Both the position numbers and the translations under genes were made by a program. Source: Leucobacter chromiiresistens (GTDB lineage Bacteria; Actinomycetota; Actinomycetes; Actinomycetales; Microbacteriaceae). Taken from it: 50,250 bases of DNA. Where the stretch lies: positions 1-50,250 of the forward strand of contig NZ_LDRK01000024.1 in NCBI RefSeq assembly GCF_001477055.1, read 5' to 3'. Below the pieces are notes generated by a model. The model did no database searches, had not been told where the DNA came from, and saw only the letters and a list, made by a program, of their open reading frames with translations. Position 1 is the first letter of the stretch, and each line of letters begins with the position of its first letter. Shown in pieces: positions 11,873 through 19,171 of this stretch.

Positions 11873-12856
11873 GTGCATGCGAGCCTGATTGACGCCGCCC
11901 GGCTCACGGGAGACCTCGGTCTCTCCGAAGCGGTCACCGAGATGACCTCTCTCGACCCGAAGCAGTTCATCGGCATCCCGCTGGCTCTGATCGGAGCAGC
12001 GCTGCTCGCGTTCGGCGCGCAGTACCAGTCGCGCGGCCTCAACAAGGTCGAGCGCATCACGGGCCAGAGCGCCGGGGCCGGGCTGTCGGTCCGCCACATC
12101 GCGAGTCTGCTGCGGCGGCCCTCCTGGGTGGCCGGCACCCTCTTCCTCGGCCTCGCCGTCGTGTTCCAGATCGGATCGCTCTCGCTGTCGCCCCTCATCA
12201 TCGTGCAGCCGATCGGCGTCGTCGGGCTCGTGATCACCTCCATCCTGAACTCGCGCGTGAGCGGGGTGCGACTCGGCAAGCGCGTGCAATCATCCATCGG
12301 TCTCGCGGTGCTCGGCATCGTGGTGTTCGTGAGCGTGGCCGCGTTCACGGCGTCCGATCAGCCCGTCACCGATGCCAAGCTCATCGAGATCCTCATCACC
12401 TTCGGCGTCGTGTTCGCCGTCATCTCGGTGCTCACCCTCGTCTTCCGCCACCGCGGCGTCGCGCTCATATACATCATCGGCGCCGGCGTGCTCTACGGCT
12501 TCGTCGCGACGTTCGCGAAGTCGGTGATCGGGAGGTTGCAGCAGGGAGAGTTCGAGTGGCTCACCTGGGCGTGCGTCGCCGCACTCATCGCCGGTGCGCT
12601 CCTCGGGCTCGTCTTCGTGCAGAACGCCTACTCGTCGGGCCCGCCCGACCTCGTCGTGGCGGGGCTCACGGTGATCGACCCGATCGTCGCGGTGCTCATC
12701 GGCATCACGGTGCTCGACGAGGCCGCGGGCGCCCCCGCGTGGGCGATCCTCGCATTCGTCGCTTCGGGAGCCGTCGCCATCATCGGCGTCGTCGGGCTCG
12801 CGAAGTTCCACCCGCAGACCGGCGCATCGGCCCTCGCCGCGGAGGACGCGCGCTAA
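11873..12856 (+). CDS. DMT-superfamily (EamA/NIPA-like) membrane transporter
   Basis: The 327-residue protein has nine or ten predicted transmembrane helices in the drug/metabolite-transporter pattern, starting with FIGIPLALIGAALLAFGAQYQ. It includes the repeat-like QPIGVVGLVITS and the late DPIVAVLIGITVLDE motif typical of the NIPA/DMT group. The transported substrate is unknown; related eukaryotic NIPA proteins move Mg2+, but that cannot be extended here. The GTG start is preferred because of the leaderless-type -10 box at 11861. The gene overlaps the convergent glycosylase gene by 4 nt. Confidence 0.8.
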   Translation: MHASLIDAARLTGDLGLSEAVTEMTSLDPKQFIGIPLALIGAALLAFGAQYQSRGLNKVERITGQSAGAGLSVRHIASLLRRPSWVAGTLFLGLAVVFQIGSLSLSPLIIVQPIGVVGLVITSILNSRVSGVRLGKRVQSSIGLAVLGIVVFVSVAAFTASDQPVTDAKLIEILITFGVVFAVISVLTLVFRHRGVALIYIIGAGVLYGFVATFAKSVIGRLQQGEFEWLTWACVAALIAGALLGLVFVQNAYSSGPPDLVVAGLTVIDPIVAVLIGITVLDEAAGAPAWAILAFVASGAVAIIGVVGLAKFHPQTGASALAAEDAR

Positions 12857-13512
12857 CTTCGGCGCTCAGGGCGCGGCGCGCCCCGCCCCGGCCGGAACGC
12901 GGACACCGACGGCTCGCCCGGGATCCAGAAGCGCCACGGGAACTCGGGGCCGCCCGCGACGCCCGCCACGCCGACTCGGGGCCCGGAGGCGATCGCGGGC
13001 TCGACGCGTTCGGGGAGCTGCAGGGAGAACGGCTCCGCGAAGAGGGAGCGCCCGTCGTGCGTCTCGCGACGAATGCCGAGGGCCTGCGCGACGTTGCCCG
13101 GCCCTCGGGCGAGGTGAGCGGCCGGCAGGTCGGTGCCCGTTCGCCGCGCGCTGCGGCGCTCCCGCGCGATGCCGTCGCCGGCGACCACCTCGCCCGCGCG
13201 CACGAGTACACCGGAGGCCGAACCCTCGGGCGAGCATACGAGGTTCACCGCGAAGTGCATGCCGTAGCTGAAGTAGACGTAGGCGCGGCCCGGCGGGCCG
13301 AACATCGACGCGTTGCGCTCCGTGCGGCCGTTCCGGGCGTGGGACCCCGCATCGCGCACGCCGGGCACGCCGACGCCGTGATACGCCTCGACCTCGGTGA
13401 TGCGGATGGTCACGCGACCGCCGGCAGCATCGACCGACAGCAGAGAGCCGAGGAGCTGCGGAGCCACTTCGAGCGCCGGGCGGAGGAAGTCGTCGCGATG
13501 CATCGCCTCCAT
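12853..13512 (-). CDS. 3-methyladenine DNA glycosylase (AAG/MPG family)
   Basis: This family excises 3-methyladenine and other alkylated purines by base flipping. The 219-residue product carries the active-site RITEVEAYHG strand, whose glutamate is the general base, and SHARNGRTERNASMFGPPGRAYVYFSYGMH in two adjacent blocks, the conserved AAG core. The FWIPGEPSVSAF end is also typical. The frame is open to 13563. The ATG at 13512 (or 13503, MHRDDFL) fits the family's start better, and no good Shine-Dalgarno decides between them. The gene converges on the DMT transporter with a 4-nt overlap. Confidence 0.88.
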   Translation of the reverse strand: MEAMHRDDFLRPALEVAPQLLGSLLSVDAAGGRVTIRITEVEAYHGVGVPGVRDAGSHARNGRTERNASMFGPPGRAYVYFSYGMHFAVNLVCSPEGSASGVLVRAGEVVAGDGIARERRSARRTGTDLPAAHLARGPGNVAQALGIRRETHDGRSLFAEPFSLQLPERVEPAIASGPRVGVAGVAGGPEFPWRFWIPGEPSVSAFRPGRGAPRPERRS

Positions 13513-13676
13513 TGTGCCCGCGGCGACAGCCCGGGCGCGACGGGTTGCGCCGATGGCGATCATGCCCCGGGTTGCCGGTGAGTTCGAAGGCGGACGTCGT
13601 ACAGTAGCTGCACGGTCGCTCGAACGAACGCTCGGGCGACTCCCGTGCGATCCGTCTGCCGAACCCGGAGGTCTCC

Positions 13677-14246
13677 GTGTCCCAGCCCCACATGCCCGTC
13701 CCGATGCGCGGCGGCTCCGGCGGGGCCGGAGGCGCTCAGCGGGCCTTCCCGAAGGGCACGGTGATCGCGATCGGCGCGATCGTCGGCGTCATCGGAGTGG
13801 GCCTCGTCGTGTGGCCCTTCTTCTCGGCGAGCTGGATCCTCGTGGTGCTCTTCGCCTCGGCCCTCATCGCGAACGGCGCGGTGCTGCTCGCGCGCGGCCG
13901 ATCGATCGGCGGCATTCTGCTCGTCGTCGCGGGGGTCATCGCCCTGGCGTTCACCGGCGCCACCGCACGCGCGCTCGTGAGCTTCGTCGGGTTCGGTCTG
14001 ATCGCGTTCGGCGCACTCTGGCTCGCCGTCGGCCTGCGATTCGCGCGTCACCGGCCGAGCATCGGGATCGTGCCGGGTGCGGTGCTGCTCGCGGGCGGCA
14101 TCCTGGCGCTGCTCTGGCCGGGGGTGGCGCTGTCGATCGCGGCGGTCGTCGCGGGCCTCGTGCTCATCGCCGTCGGCGCAGCGATCATCTGGGGTGCCAC
14201 GCGGCCGCGTCGGGTCGATCCCGGCGCGACGACGATCATCATCTGA
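13677..14246 (+). CDS. HdeD/DUF308-like multi-pass membrane protein
   Basis: The 189-residue protein has about six short transmembrane helices separated by glycines and small turns. It is preceded by a ~25-residue Gly/Pro-rich cytoplasmic start (VSQPHMPVPMRGGSGG). The paired helices with repeated GIL..AGVIAL patterns resemble the HdeD/DUF308 family of small membrane proteins of unclear function. The GTG start at 13677 is supported by a GGAGG about 6 nt upstream. A symmetric TACAGTA at 13600-13606 could serve as -10 box for this gene and, on the other strand, for the glycosylase gene. Confidence 0.7.
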   Translation: MSQPHMPVPMRGGSGGAGGAQRAFPKGTVIAIGAIVGVIGVGLVVWPFFSASWILVVLFASALIANGAVLLARGRSIGGILLVVAGVIALAFTGATARALVSFVGFGLIAFGALWLAVGLRFARHRPSIGIVPGAVLLAGGILALLWPGVALSIAAVVAGLVLIAVGAAIIWGATRPRRVDPGATTIII

Positions 14247-14250
14247 TCCG

Positions 14251-14802
14251 CTACGCGCTCGGCTCCGAGATGCGGTGCTCCACGAGCGCGCCCGACAGGT
14301 TCGTCCCGTTCAGGTCGAGGTACAGCTGGCCCTCGGTGCGCGAGACGGAGAGCGCGTTCCGCCGCTCGAGGGCATCGGCTGCTCCGGCGACGAGGGCCGG
14401 ATCGACCGCGAGGAGCGGAATCTCCGACGCGCGATGGATCGTCTTGCCGCGCCAGTTCGCCAGCACCTTCTCAGGGTCGCGGTGGGTGTACACGACGGCG
14501 CGCTCCGCGGACTTGCTCCCGGAGTGCAGACGGGCGGCATCGGGGGCTCCGACCTCGATCCACGCCGAGAGCGAGCCGGTGAGATCGCGCACCATCACGG
14601 CGGGTTCATCGACCGTCGACACGCCGCCGCCGAACACGACGCCCTCGGTGTACTCGAGGCAAAAGGCGAGCACCCGCGTGACCATGAAGGGGGCCGTTTC
14701 GGAGGGGTGCCGGGCGACACGCAGCGTGAATTGCTCGTACACGCCGCGATCCACGTCGGCCAGGTCCACTTCGAAGGTGTGCATCGTCGATCCCATTGCC
14801 AT
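14251..14802 (-). CDS. YaeQ family protein
   Basis: The 183-residue product aligns in pattern with YaeQ, a small protein with a PD-(D/E)XK-nuclease-like fold whose cellular role is unsettled. Recognisable blocks are FEVDLADVDRGVYEQF at the N-terminus, RVLAFCLEYTEGVVF, and SAWIEVGAPDAARLHSGSK. The latter two contain the acidic and lysine residues of the fold. The frame extends 22 codons upstream into the ligD end. The ATG at 14802 is chosen to match the family start. It lies 11 nt after the ligD stop on the same strand, so readthrough from ligD is likely. Confidence 0.82.
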   Translation of the reverse strand: MAMGSTMHTFEVDLADVDRGVYEQFTLRVARHPSETAPFMVTRVLAFCLEYTEGVVFGGGVSTVDEPAVMVRDLTGSLSAWIEVGAPDAARLHSGSKSAERAVVYTHRDPEKVLANWRGKTIHRASEIPLLAVDPALVAGAADALERRNALSVSRTEGQLYLDLNGTNLSGALVEHRISEPSA

Positions 14803-14813
14803 GATGCACGAGT

Positions 14814-17435
14814 CTACGGCCCCCCGAGGAACTCGGAGACCTCCCGGTCGGGCCGCCATCCCCGCCACGCCGCGTGCCGGAGCCGCCCCTCCGGCGTGCG
14901 CTCGCGGAACGTCACCTCGCCCACGCGGCGCGGTGCGACCCAGTGCGCCTCGCGCCGGGCCTCGCTCGGCACGTCGACGGCCGGCTCCGGCCGCTCGTCA
15001 GCGGCGAGCAGGCGCCGCACGCGTCGCCGTACCGACGCAGTGAATCCGCTCGCGACGCGGCCGCCGTAGCGCAGTCCGTGCGCTCCGGGGATCGCGATGA
15101 GCAACGACGCGAACCCAGCCGGGTCGGCCTCGCTCTCCCGCCACCCGATCACCACCGCCTCAGTCGTCTCGGCGAGCGGCACCTTCAGCCAGTCCCGCGA
15201 ACGCGTGTCGGCTCGGTACGGGCTCGTGCGACGCTTCGCGACCACCCCCTCGAGGCCGAGCTCGCGGCTCGCCTCGAGTGCGGCTGCGGCGTCGCCCTCG
15301 AATGCCGGCGGCACCGCTACCGCGCGCCGCCCGGCGGCGGCTCCGTCGTCAGCGCCGCCGCCTGCTGCGCCGCTCCCGTCGTCGCTGTCGTCGCCGTCGT
15401 CGCTGTCGTCGAAGCTCTCGAGCAGCAGCTCGCGTCTCGCGTCGTAGGGCAGCGCGCGGCAGTCGGTGCCGTTGAGTGCGAGCACGTCGAAGGCGAAGAA
15501 GCGCACCGGGGTCGATCGCCGAGCGCGCGCGACCTCGCGAGCACCGGTGAGGCCCATGCGATCCTGCAGCCGCGAGAAGCTGGGGGTGCCGCCGGGCCCG
15601 AGCGCCACGATCTCGCCGTCGAGCACCGCGGAGTCGGCGACGACCGCCTGCGCTGTCTCGCGCAGCTCGGGGAAGCTCGCGGTGACGTCGCGCCCCGACC
15701 GGCTGGTGACCGTCACGCGGTCGCCGTCGAGCGCGACGATCGCGCGCATGCCGTCCCACTTCATCTCGAACGACCAGTCGCCGGCGTCGAGGTGCTCGAG
15801 GGCGGCCGCGGAGGATCGCGTCGCGAGCATGGGCCGCACGGCGTCGGGCAGCGGCTCGCCGGGCGACCTCTGCCCGGCGCGGGCTCCCGTCGACGCCGTC
15901 GGCTGCTCGGCCCCGTCGTGGAGCTCGGCCTGGTCGGCCCGGTCTGCCCGGTCCGCCCGGTCTGCCTTGAGGTGGATCATCCACTGCGGCGGATCCTCCT
16001 GCGTGCGGAAGAGCACGTAGGTGCGGGTGCCGCCGATGCCGCCGTCGACGGTGCCGGTGAGCGTCGCGATCACCTCGTCGTCGCGCCACTTCTCGAGTGC
16101 GAAGGTACCGGCATCCCAGATGCGCACGGTGCCCGCGCCGTACTCGCCCTTCGGGATCTCGCCCTCGAAGGTGCGGTACTCCATCGGATGATCCTCGGTG
16201 GGCACCGCGAGGTGATTGCGACGGGGATCGGTCGGCACCCCCTTCGGGAGCGCCCAGCTGACGAGCACCCCGTCGTGCTCGAGTCGGAAGTCGAAGTGCA
16301 GGCGGCGGGCCTCGTGCCGCTGGATCACGAACACGGGGGCCGTCGTCGCGTCGCCGTCGTGCGCGGCGTCCGCACGCCCGCGAGCCGCGGCGCCTCGCAG
16401 CCCGCCGGAGCGCCGGTGCGCCTCGGGCACCGGCTCGGGGGTGCGCCGCGCATCGCGCTTCGAGCGGTACACCTCCAGGCGCTCCGACGTGCGCGCGGCC
16501 GCACTCTCGCGGGTCAGCTCGGCCAGCGGATCGCCGCGATGCTCGACGCGCTCCAGCACCTCGCGGAACTCGAGGTGGCGCAGGTGCGGGGAGGCGAGCT
16601 CGCGCCAGGTGCGCGGCGCCGCAACGGTCGGACGCGCGCGACCGCGGAGCGAGTAGGGTGCGATCGTGGTCTTGCTGCCGTTGTTCTGGCTCCAGTCGAT
16701 GAAGACCTTGCCGGGGCGCAGACTCCGCTGCATGCTGCTGATGATCTCGTCGGGGTGATCCTGCTCCAACGCGCGGGCGAGCTCGCGCGCGACCGCGGAG
16801 ACCTGCTCGGACGACTGCCCGCCGTCGAGCGGGGCGTAGACGTGGATGCCCGCACTGCCGCTCGTCACCGGTACGGAGTCGAGGCCCATGCCGTCGAGGA
16901 GGTCGCGGACGAGGAAGGCGACGCGCGCGCACTGCCGCAGGTCGACCCCGGGGCCCGGATCGAGGTCGAGCACGAGGCGATCCGGCGCCCGTCTCGGATC
17001 TGCCGCCCCCGCGACCCCGCCGTGCTCGCCCGGCGGTTCGGGCGCCCCCCGATCGAACCGCCACTGCGGCACATGGATCTCGAGCGCCGCGAGCTGCGTG
17101 AGCCAGACGAGCGTCGACTCGTCGTTCACCATCGGGTACGCGTTGAGATGGTCGCGGTGGGCGATGCGACCGCGGGCGACCCATGACGGGGCATCATCTC
17201 CGATGTCCTTCTGGAAGAAGCTCGGGCCCTCGCCGTTCTCGCCCACGCCGTCGGGCCAGCGCTTGCGCGTGGCGGCGCGGTCGCGGCAGTGGGGGAGCAT
17301 GGTGTCGGCGATGGCACTCACGTAGCCGAGCACCTCGCCCTTCGTCGTTCCGGTTGCGGGGTACAGCACCTTGTCGAGGTTCGACAAACGGATGGCGCGC
17401 CCGTCGATGCGCACCGTGTGCTGTGCACCGGCCAT
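14814..17435 (-). CDS. ligD: Multifunctional NHEJ ligase LigD (polymerase-phosphoesterase-ligase)
   Basis: LigD is the bacterial non-homologous end-joining enzyme. Three domains are visible in the mycobacterial order. The primase-type polymerase is at about residues 5-300 with DLDPGPG at 157-163. The 3'-phosphoesterase is at about 365-490 (RHEARRLHFDFRLEHDG, GEIPKGEYGAG). The ATP-dependent ligase is at about 530-870, with the adenylated lysine K559 in EMKWDG and the nucleotidyl-transferase motifs DGEIV and EGVVAKR. The frame stays open across ku, but the ATG at 17435 gives the family start. Two 9-bp tandem repeats expand linkers inside the gene. It is divergent from ku by 69 bp. Confidence 0.95.
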   Translation of the reverse strand: MAGAQHTVRIDGRAIRLSNLDKVLYPATGTTKGEVLGYVSAIADTMLPHCRDRAATRKRWPDGVGENGEGPSFFQKDIGDDAPSWVARGRIAHRDHLNAYPMVNDESTLVWLTQLAALEIHVPQWRFDRGAPEPPGEHGGVAGAADPRRAPDRLVLDLDPGPGVDLRQCARVAFLVRDLLDGMGLDSVPVTSGSAGIHVYAPLDGGQSSEQVSAVARELARALEQDHPDEIISSMQRSLRPGKVFIDWSQNNGSKTTIAPYSLRGRARPTVAAPRTWRELASPHLRHLEFREVLERVEHRGDPLAELTRESAAARTSERLEVYRSKRDARRTPEPVPEAHRRSGGLRGAAARGRADAAHDGDATTAPVFVIQRHEARRLHFDFRLEHDGVLVSWALPKGVPTDPRRNHLAVPTEDHPMEYRTFEGEIPKGEYGAGTVRIWDAGTFALEKWRDDEVIATLTGTVDGGIGGTRTYVLFRTQEDPPQWMIHLKADRADRADRADQAELHDGAEQPTASTGARAGQRSPGEPLPDAVRPMLATRSSAAALEHLDAGDWSFEMKWDGMRAIVALDGDRVTVTSRSGRDVTASFPELRETAQAVVADSAVLDGEIVALGPGGTPSFSRLQDRMGLTGAREVARARRSTPVRFFAFDVLALNGTDCRALPYDARRELLLESFDDSDDGDDSDDGSGAAGGGADDGAAAGRRAVAVPPAFEGDAAAALEASRELGLEGVVAKRRTSPYRADTRSRDWLKVPLAETTEAVVIGWRESEADPAGFASLLIAIPGAHGLRYGGRVASGFTASVRRRVRRLLAADERPEPAVDVPSEARREAHWVAPRRVGEVTFRERTPEGRLRHAAWRGWRPDREVSEFLGGP
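15378..15413. repeat. 9-bp tandem repeat inside ligD encoding a DDSDDG tract
   Basis: Four tandem units of GTCGTCGCT/GTCGTCGCC/GTCGTCGAA occupy 15378-15413 on the plus strand. On the minus strand they encode an acidic DDSDDGDDSDDG tract at about LigD residues 676-687, inside the ligase domain. Confidence 0.8.
15932..15966. repeat. 9-bp tandem repeat inside ligD encoding (RAD)n
   Basis: Nearly four units of GGTCNGCCC run from 15932 to 15966. They encode RADRADRADQ in the linker between the phosphoesterase and ligase domains, near LigD residues 492-502. Confidence 0.8.
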
Positions 17436-17504
17436 GGCTACAGCATGTTCGCGCCGGTGCACAAGGCGTAGCCCGTTGACACCCCGTTCGGCTCTACTGT
17501 ACGT

Positions 17505-18515
17505 ATGAGAGCCATATGGACCGGGGCGATCACCTTCGGGCTCGTCAATGTGCCGGTGAAGCTGTTCAGCGCGACCGAGGACCACGACGTGGAGCTGCAC
17601 CAGGTGCACGCGCGCGACGGCGGGCGCATCCGGTACCAGCGGCGCTGCGAGGTGTGCGGCGAAGCCGTGGAGTACGCGGACATCGATCGCGCATACGTGG
17701 AGGACGACGAGACCGTCGTGCTCACGAAGGAGGAGCTCGAAGCCATTCCGCAGGAGCGCAACCGCGAGATCTCCGTGGTGGAGTTCGTACCCACCGATCA
17801 GCTCGACCCGATCATGTTCGAGAAGAGCTACTTCCTGCGCCCCGCGGGCAAGTCGGCGAAGGCGTACGTGCTGCTGCGGCGCACGCTCGAGCAGACCGAT
17901 CGGACGGCCATCGTGCAGTTCGCGCTGCGGCAGAAGACGCGGATCGCGGCTCTCCGCGTGCGCGACGACGTGCTCGTCGTGCAGAATCTGCTGTGGCCCG
18001 ACGAGGTGCGGGAAGCGGAGTTCCCCGAACTCGACGAGCGGGTGCGCATCACGGCGAAGGAGCTGCAGCTCTCGGCGGCGCTCGTGAAGAGCTTCAGCGG
18101 CGACTTCGACGCGACCGACTTCCACGACGAATACCAGGAGGAGCTGCGCCAGCTGGTGCGCGCCAAACTCGCAGCGGGTGATGCGCTCGACACGGAGGCC
18201 ACGTTCGGCGACGCCGAGGAGGAGGACGGGTCGGACGCCGAGGTGATCGACCTCATGGCGGCGCTGAAGGAGAGCGTGCAGCGTTCTCGGGCGGCGAAGA
18301 AGGCCGGCGGCAGGCGGGGAGCCGGGGGCGGGTCCGCGGCGAAGGGCGCCGCCCGCTCGGGCTCCGCGGGGAAGCGGACCGCCGCGAAGAAATCCTCGGC
18401 GAAGAAGCCCGCGGCGAAGAAGCCCGATGCGAAGAAGCCCGCGGCGAAGAAGCCCGCGGCGAAGCGCGCCTCCGCGAAGCGGAGCACGGCGAAGACGGAT
18501 CGCCGGGCCGGCTGA
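17505..18515 (+). CDS. ku: NHEJ end-binding protein Ku
   Basis: Ku threads onto broken DNA ends as a homodimer ring and recruits LigD. The N-terminal MRAIWTGAITFGLVNVPVKL is the invariant bacterial Ku start and fixes the ATG. The core domain runs to about residue 255 (YFLRPAGKSAKAYVLL, PDEVRE). A C-terminal tail from about residue 263 is rich in Lys and Ala, with five tandem (A)AKKP-type pentads. Such lysine tails in actinobacterial Ku are known to bind DNA and promote ring translocation. The gene is divergent from ligD. A TTGACA hexamer lies at 17476-17481, but its -10 partner is uncertain. Confidence 0.96.
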   Translation: MRAIWTGAITFGLVNVPVKLFSATEDHDVELHQVHARDGGRIRYQRRCEVCGEAVEYADIDRAYVEDDETVVLTKEELEAIPQERNREISVVEFVPTDQLDPIMFEKSYFLRPAGKSAKAYVLLRRTLEQTDRTAIVQFALRQKTRIAALRVRDDVLVVQNLLWPDEVREAEFPELDERVRITAKELQLSAALVKSFSGDFDATDFHDEYQEELRQLVRAKLAAGDALDTEATFGDAEEEDGSDAEVIDLMAALKESVQRSRAAKKAGGRRGAGGGSAAKGAARSGSAGKRTAAKKSSAKKPAAKKPDAKKPAAKKPAAKRASAKRSTAKTDRRAG

Positions 18516-18564
18516 CGGCGCCGGTCGCGCGCAGGCTCGCGATCCCCACCTATCGCTCAGGGTG

Positions 18565-18581
18565 TCGGCGTATATTGCCGA
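18565..18581 (+). promoter_or_regulatory. Palindrome around a TATATT box upstream of the PadR gene
   Basis: TCGGCGTATATTGCCGA is an inverted repeat with 5-bp arms enclosing TATATT, a plausible -10 box. It is flanked by two direct copies of CTATCGCTCA at 18550-18559 and 18582-18591, 32 nt apart. The site is 40 nt upstream of the PadR ATG and is a candidate autoregulatory operator. This is inference from symmetry and position. Confidence 0.5.
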
Positions 18582-18620
18582 CTATCGCTCACCAGTCGCT
18601 CGCGAGTCACGGAGGAAGCC

Positions 18621-19166
18621 ATGCATCAGTCGTTCAGTTCATTCGGGTTCGGTGCCGGCGCAGCCGGCGAGTCGCTGTGGGAGGCGGTGGACCAGCTGCG
18701 CACCGGCTTCGAGAAGCGGGCGGGATCGCGGATGGCGCGCGGCGACGTGCGCGCCGCGGTGCTGGCGCTGCTCGCCGAGGAGCCCATGCACGGGTATCAG
18801 ATCATCCGGGAGATCGAGCGCCGCAGCGGGGGCGAGTGGAAGCCGAGCGCGGGGTCGGTCTACCCGGCGCTCCAAATGCTCGCCGACGAGGGCCTCATCT
18901 CGGCGGAGGAGTCGAACGGGCGGAAGACCTACGCGCTCACCGACGCCGGTGGCGAGGCCGTGGCCGCCGGAGAGGCGAACGCCCCGTGGGAGTCCTCGGG
19001 CCAGCGTGCCCCGAAGCGGCACGGCGCCCTCGCGCAGGCAGGGTTCGAACTGGCGCAGGCCGCCGCGCAGGTCGGCCGGACGGGGAACGCGGAGCAGGTT
19101 GCCGAAGCGGTCGAGGTGCTGGAGGACGCCCGCCGTCGCCTGTACAGCATTCTCGCTCAGGGCTGA
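18621..19166 (+). CDS. PadR-family transcriptional regulator
   Basis: The 181-residue protein has the PadR winged-helix domain at about residues 38-110: DVRAAVLALLAEEPMHGYQIIREIERRSGGEWKPSAGSVYPAL in sequence blocks, then the wing GRKTYALTDAG. A ~37-residue N-terminal extension precedes it, and a C-terminal helix for dimerisation follows (AEQVAEAVEVLEDARRRLY). PadR proteins usually repress a neighbouring gene or their own gene. The ATG at 18621 follows a GGAGG Shine-Dalgarno. Five nucleotides separate it from the AarF-like gene, so the two form an operon. The palindrome at 18565 is the obvious candidate site. Confidence 0.9.
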   Translation: MHQSFSSFGFGAGAAGESLWEAVDQLRTGFEKRAGSRMARGDVRAAVLALLAEEPMHGYQIIREIERRSGGEWKPSAGSVYPALQMLADEGLISAEESNGRKTYALTDAGGEAVAAGEANAPWESSGQRAPKRHGALAQAGFELAQAAAQVGRTGNAEQVAEAVEVLEDARRRLYSILAQG

Positions 19167-19171
19167 GCCGG

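Noticed and set aside
17436-18125. N-terminal extension of the ligD frame
   Set aside because: The first 230 codons lie opposite ku and have no LigD similarity. The ATG at 17435 gives the polymerase-domain start.
18575-19171. Long N-terminal extension of the AarF-like frame
   Set aside because: It overlaps the PadR gene in another frame and is Arg/Gly-rich with no homology. The kinase fold begins after 19172.
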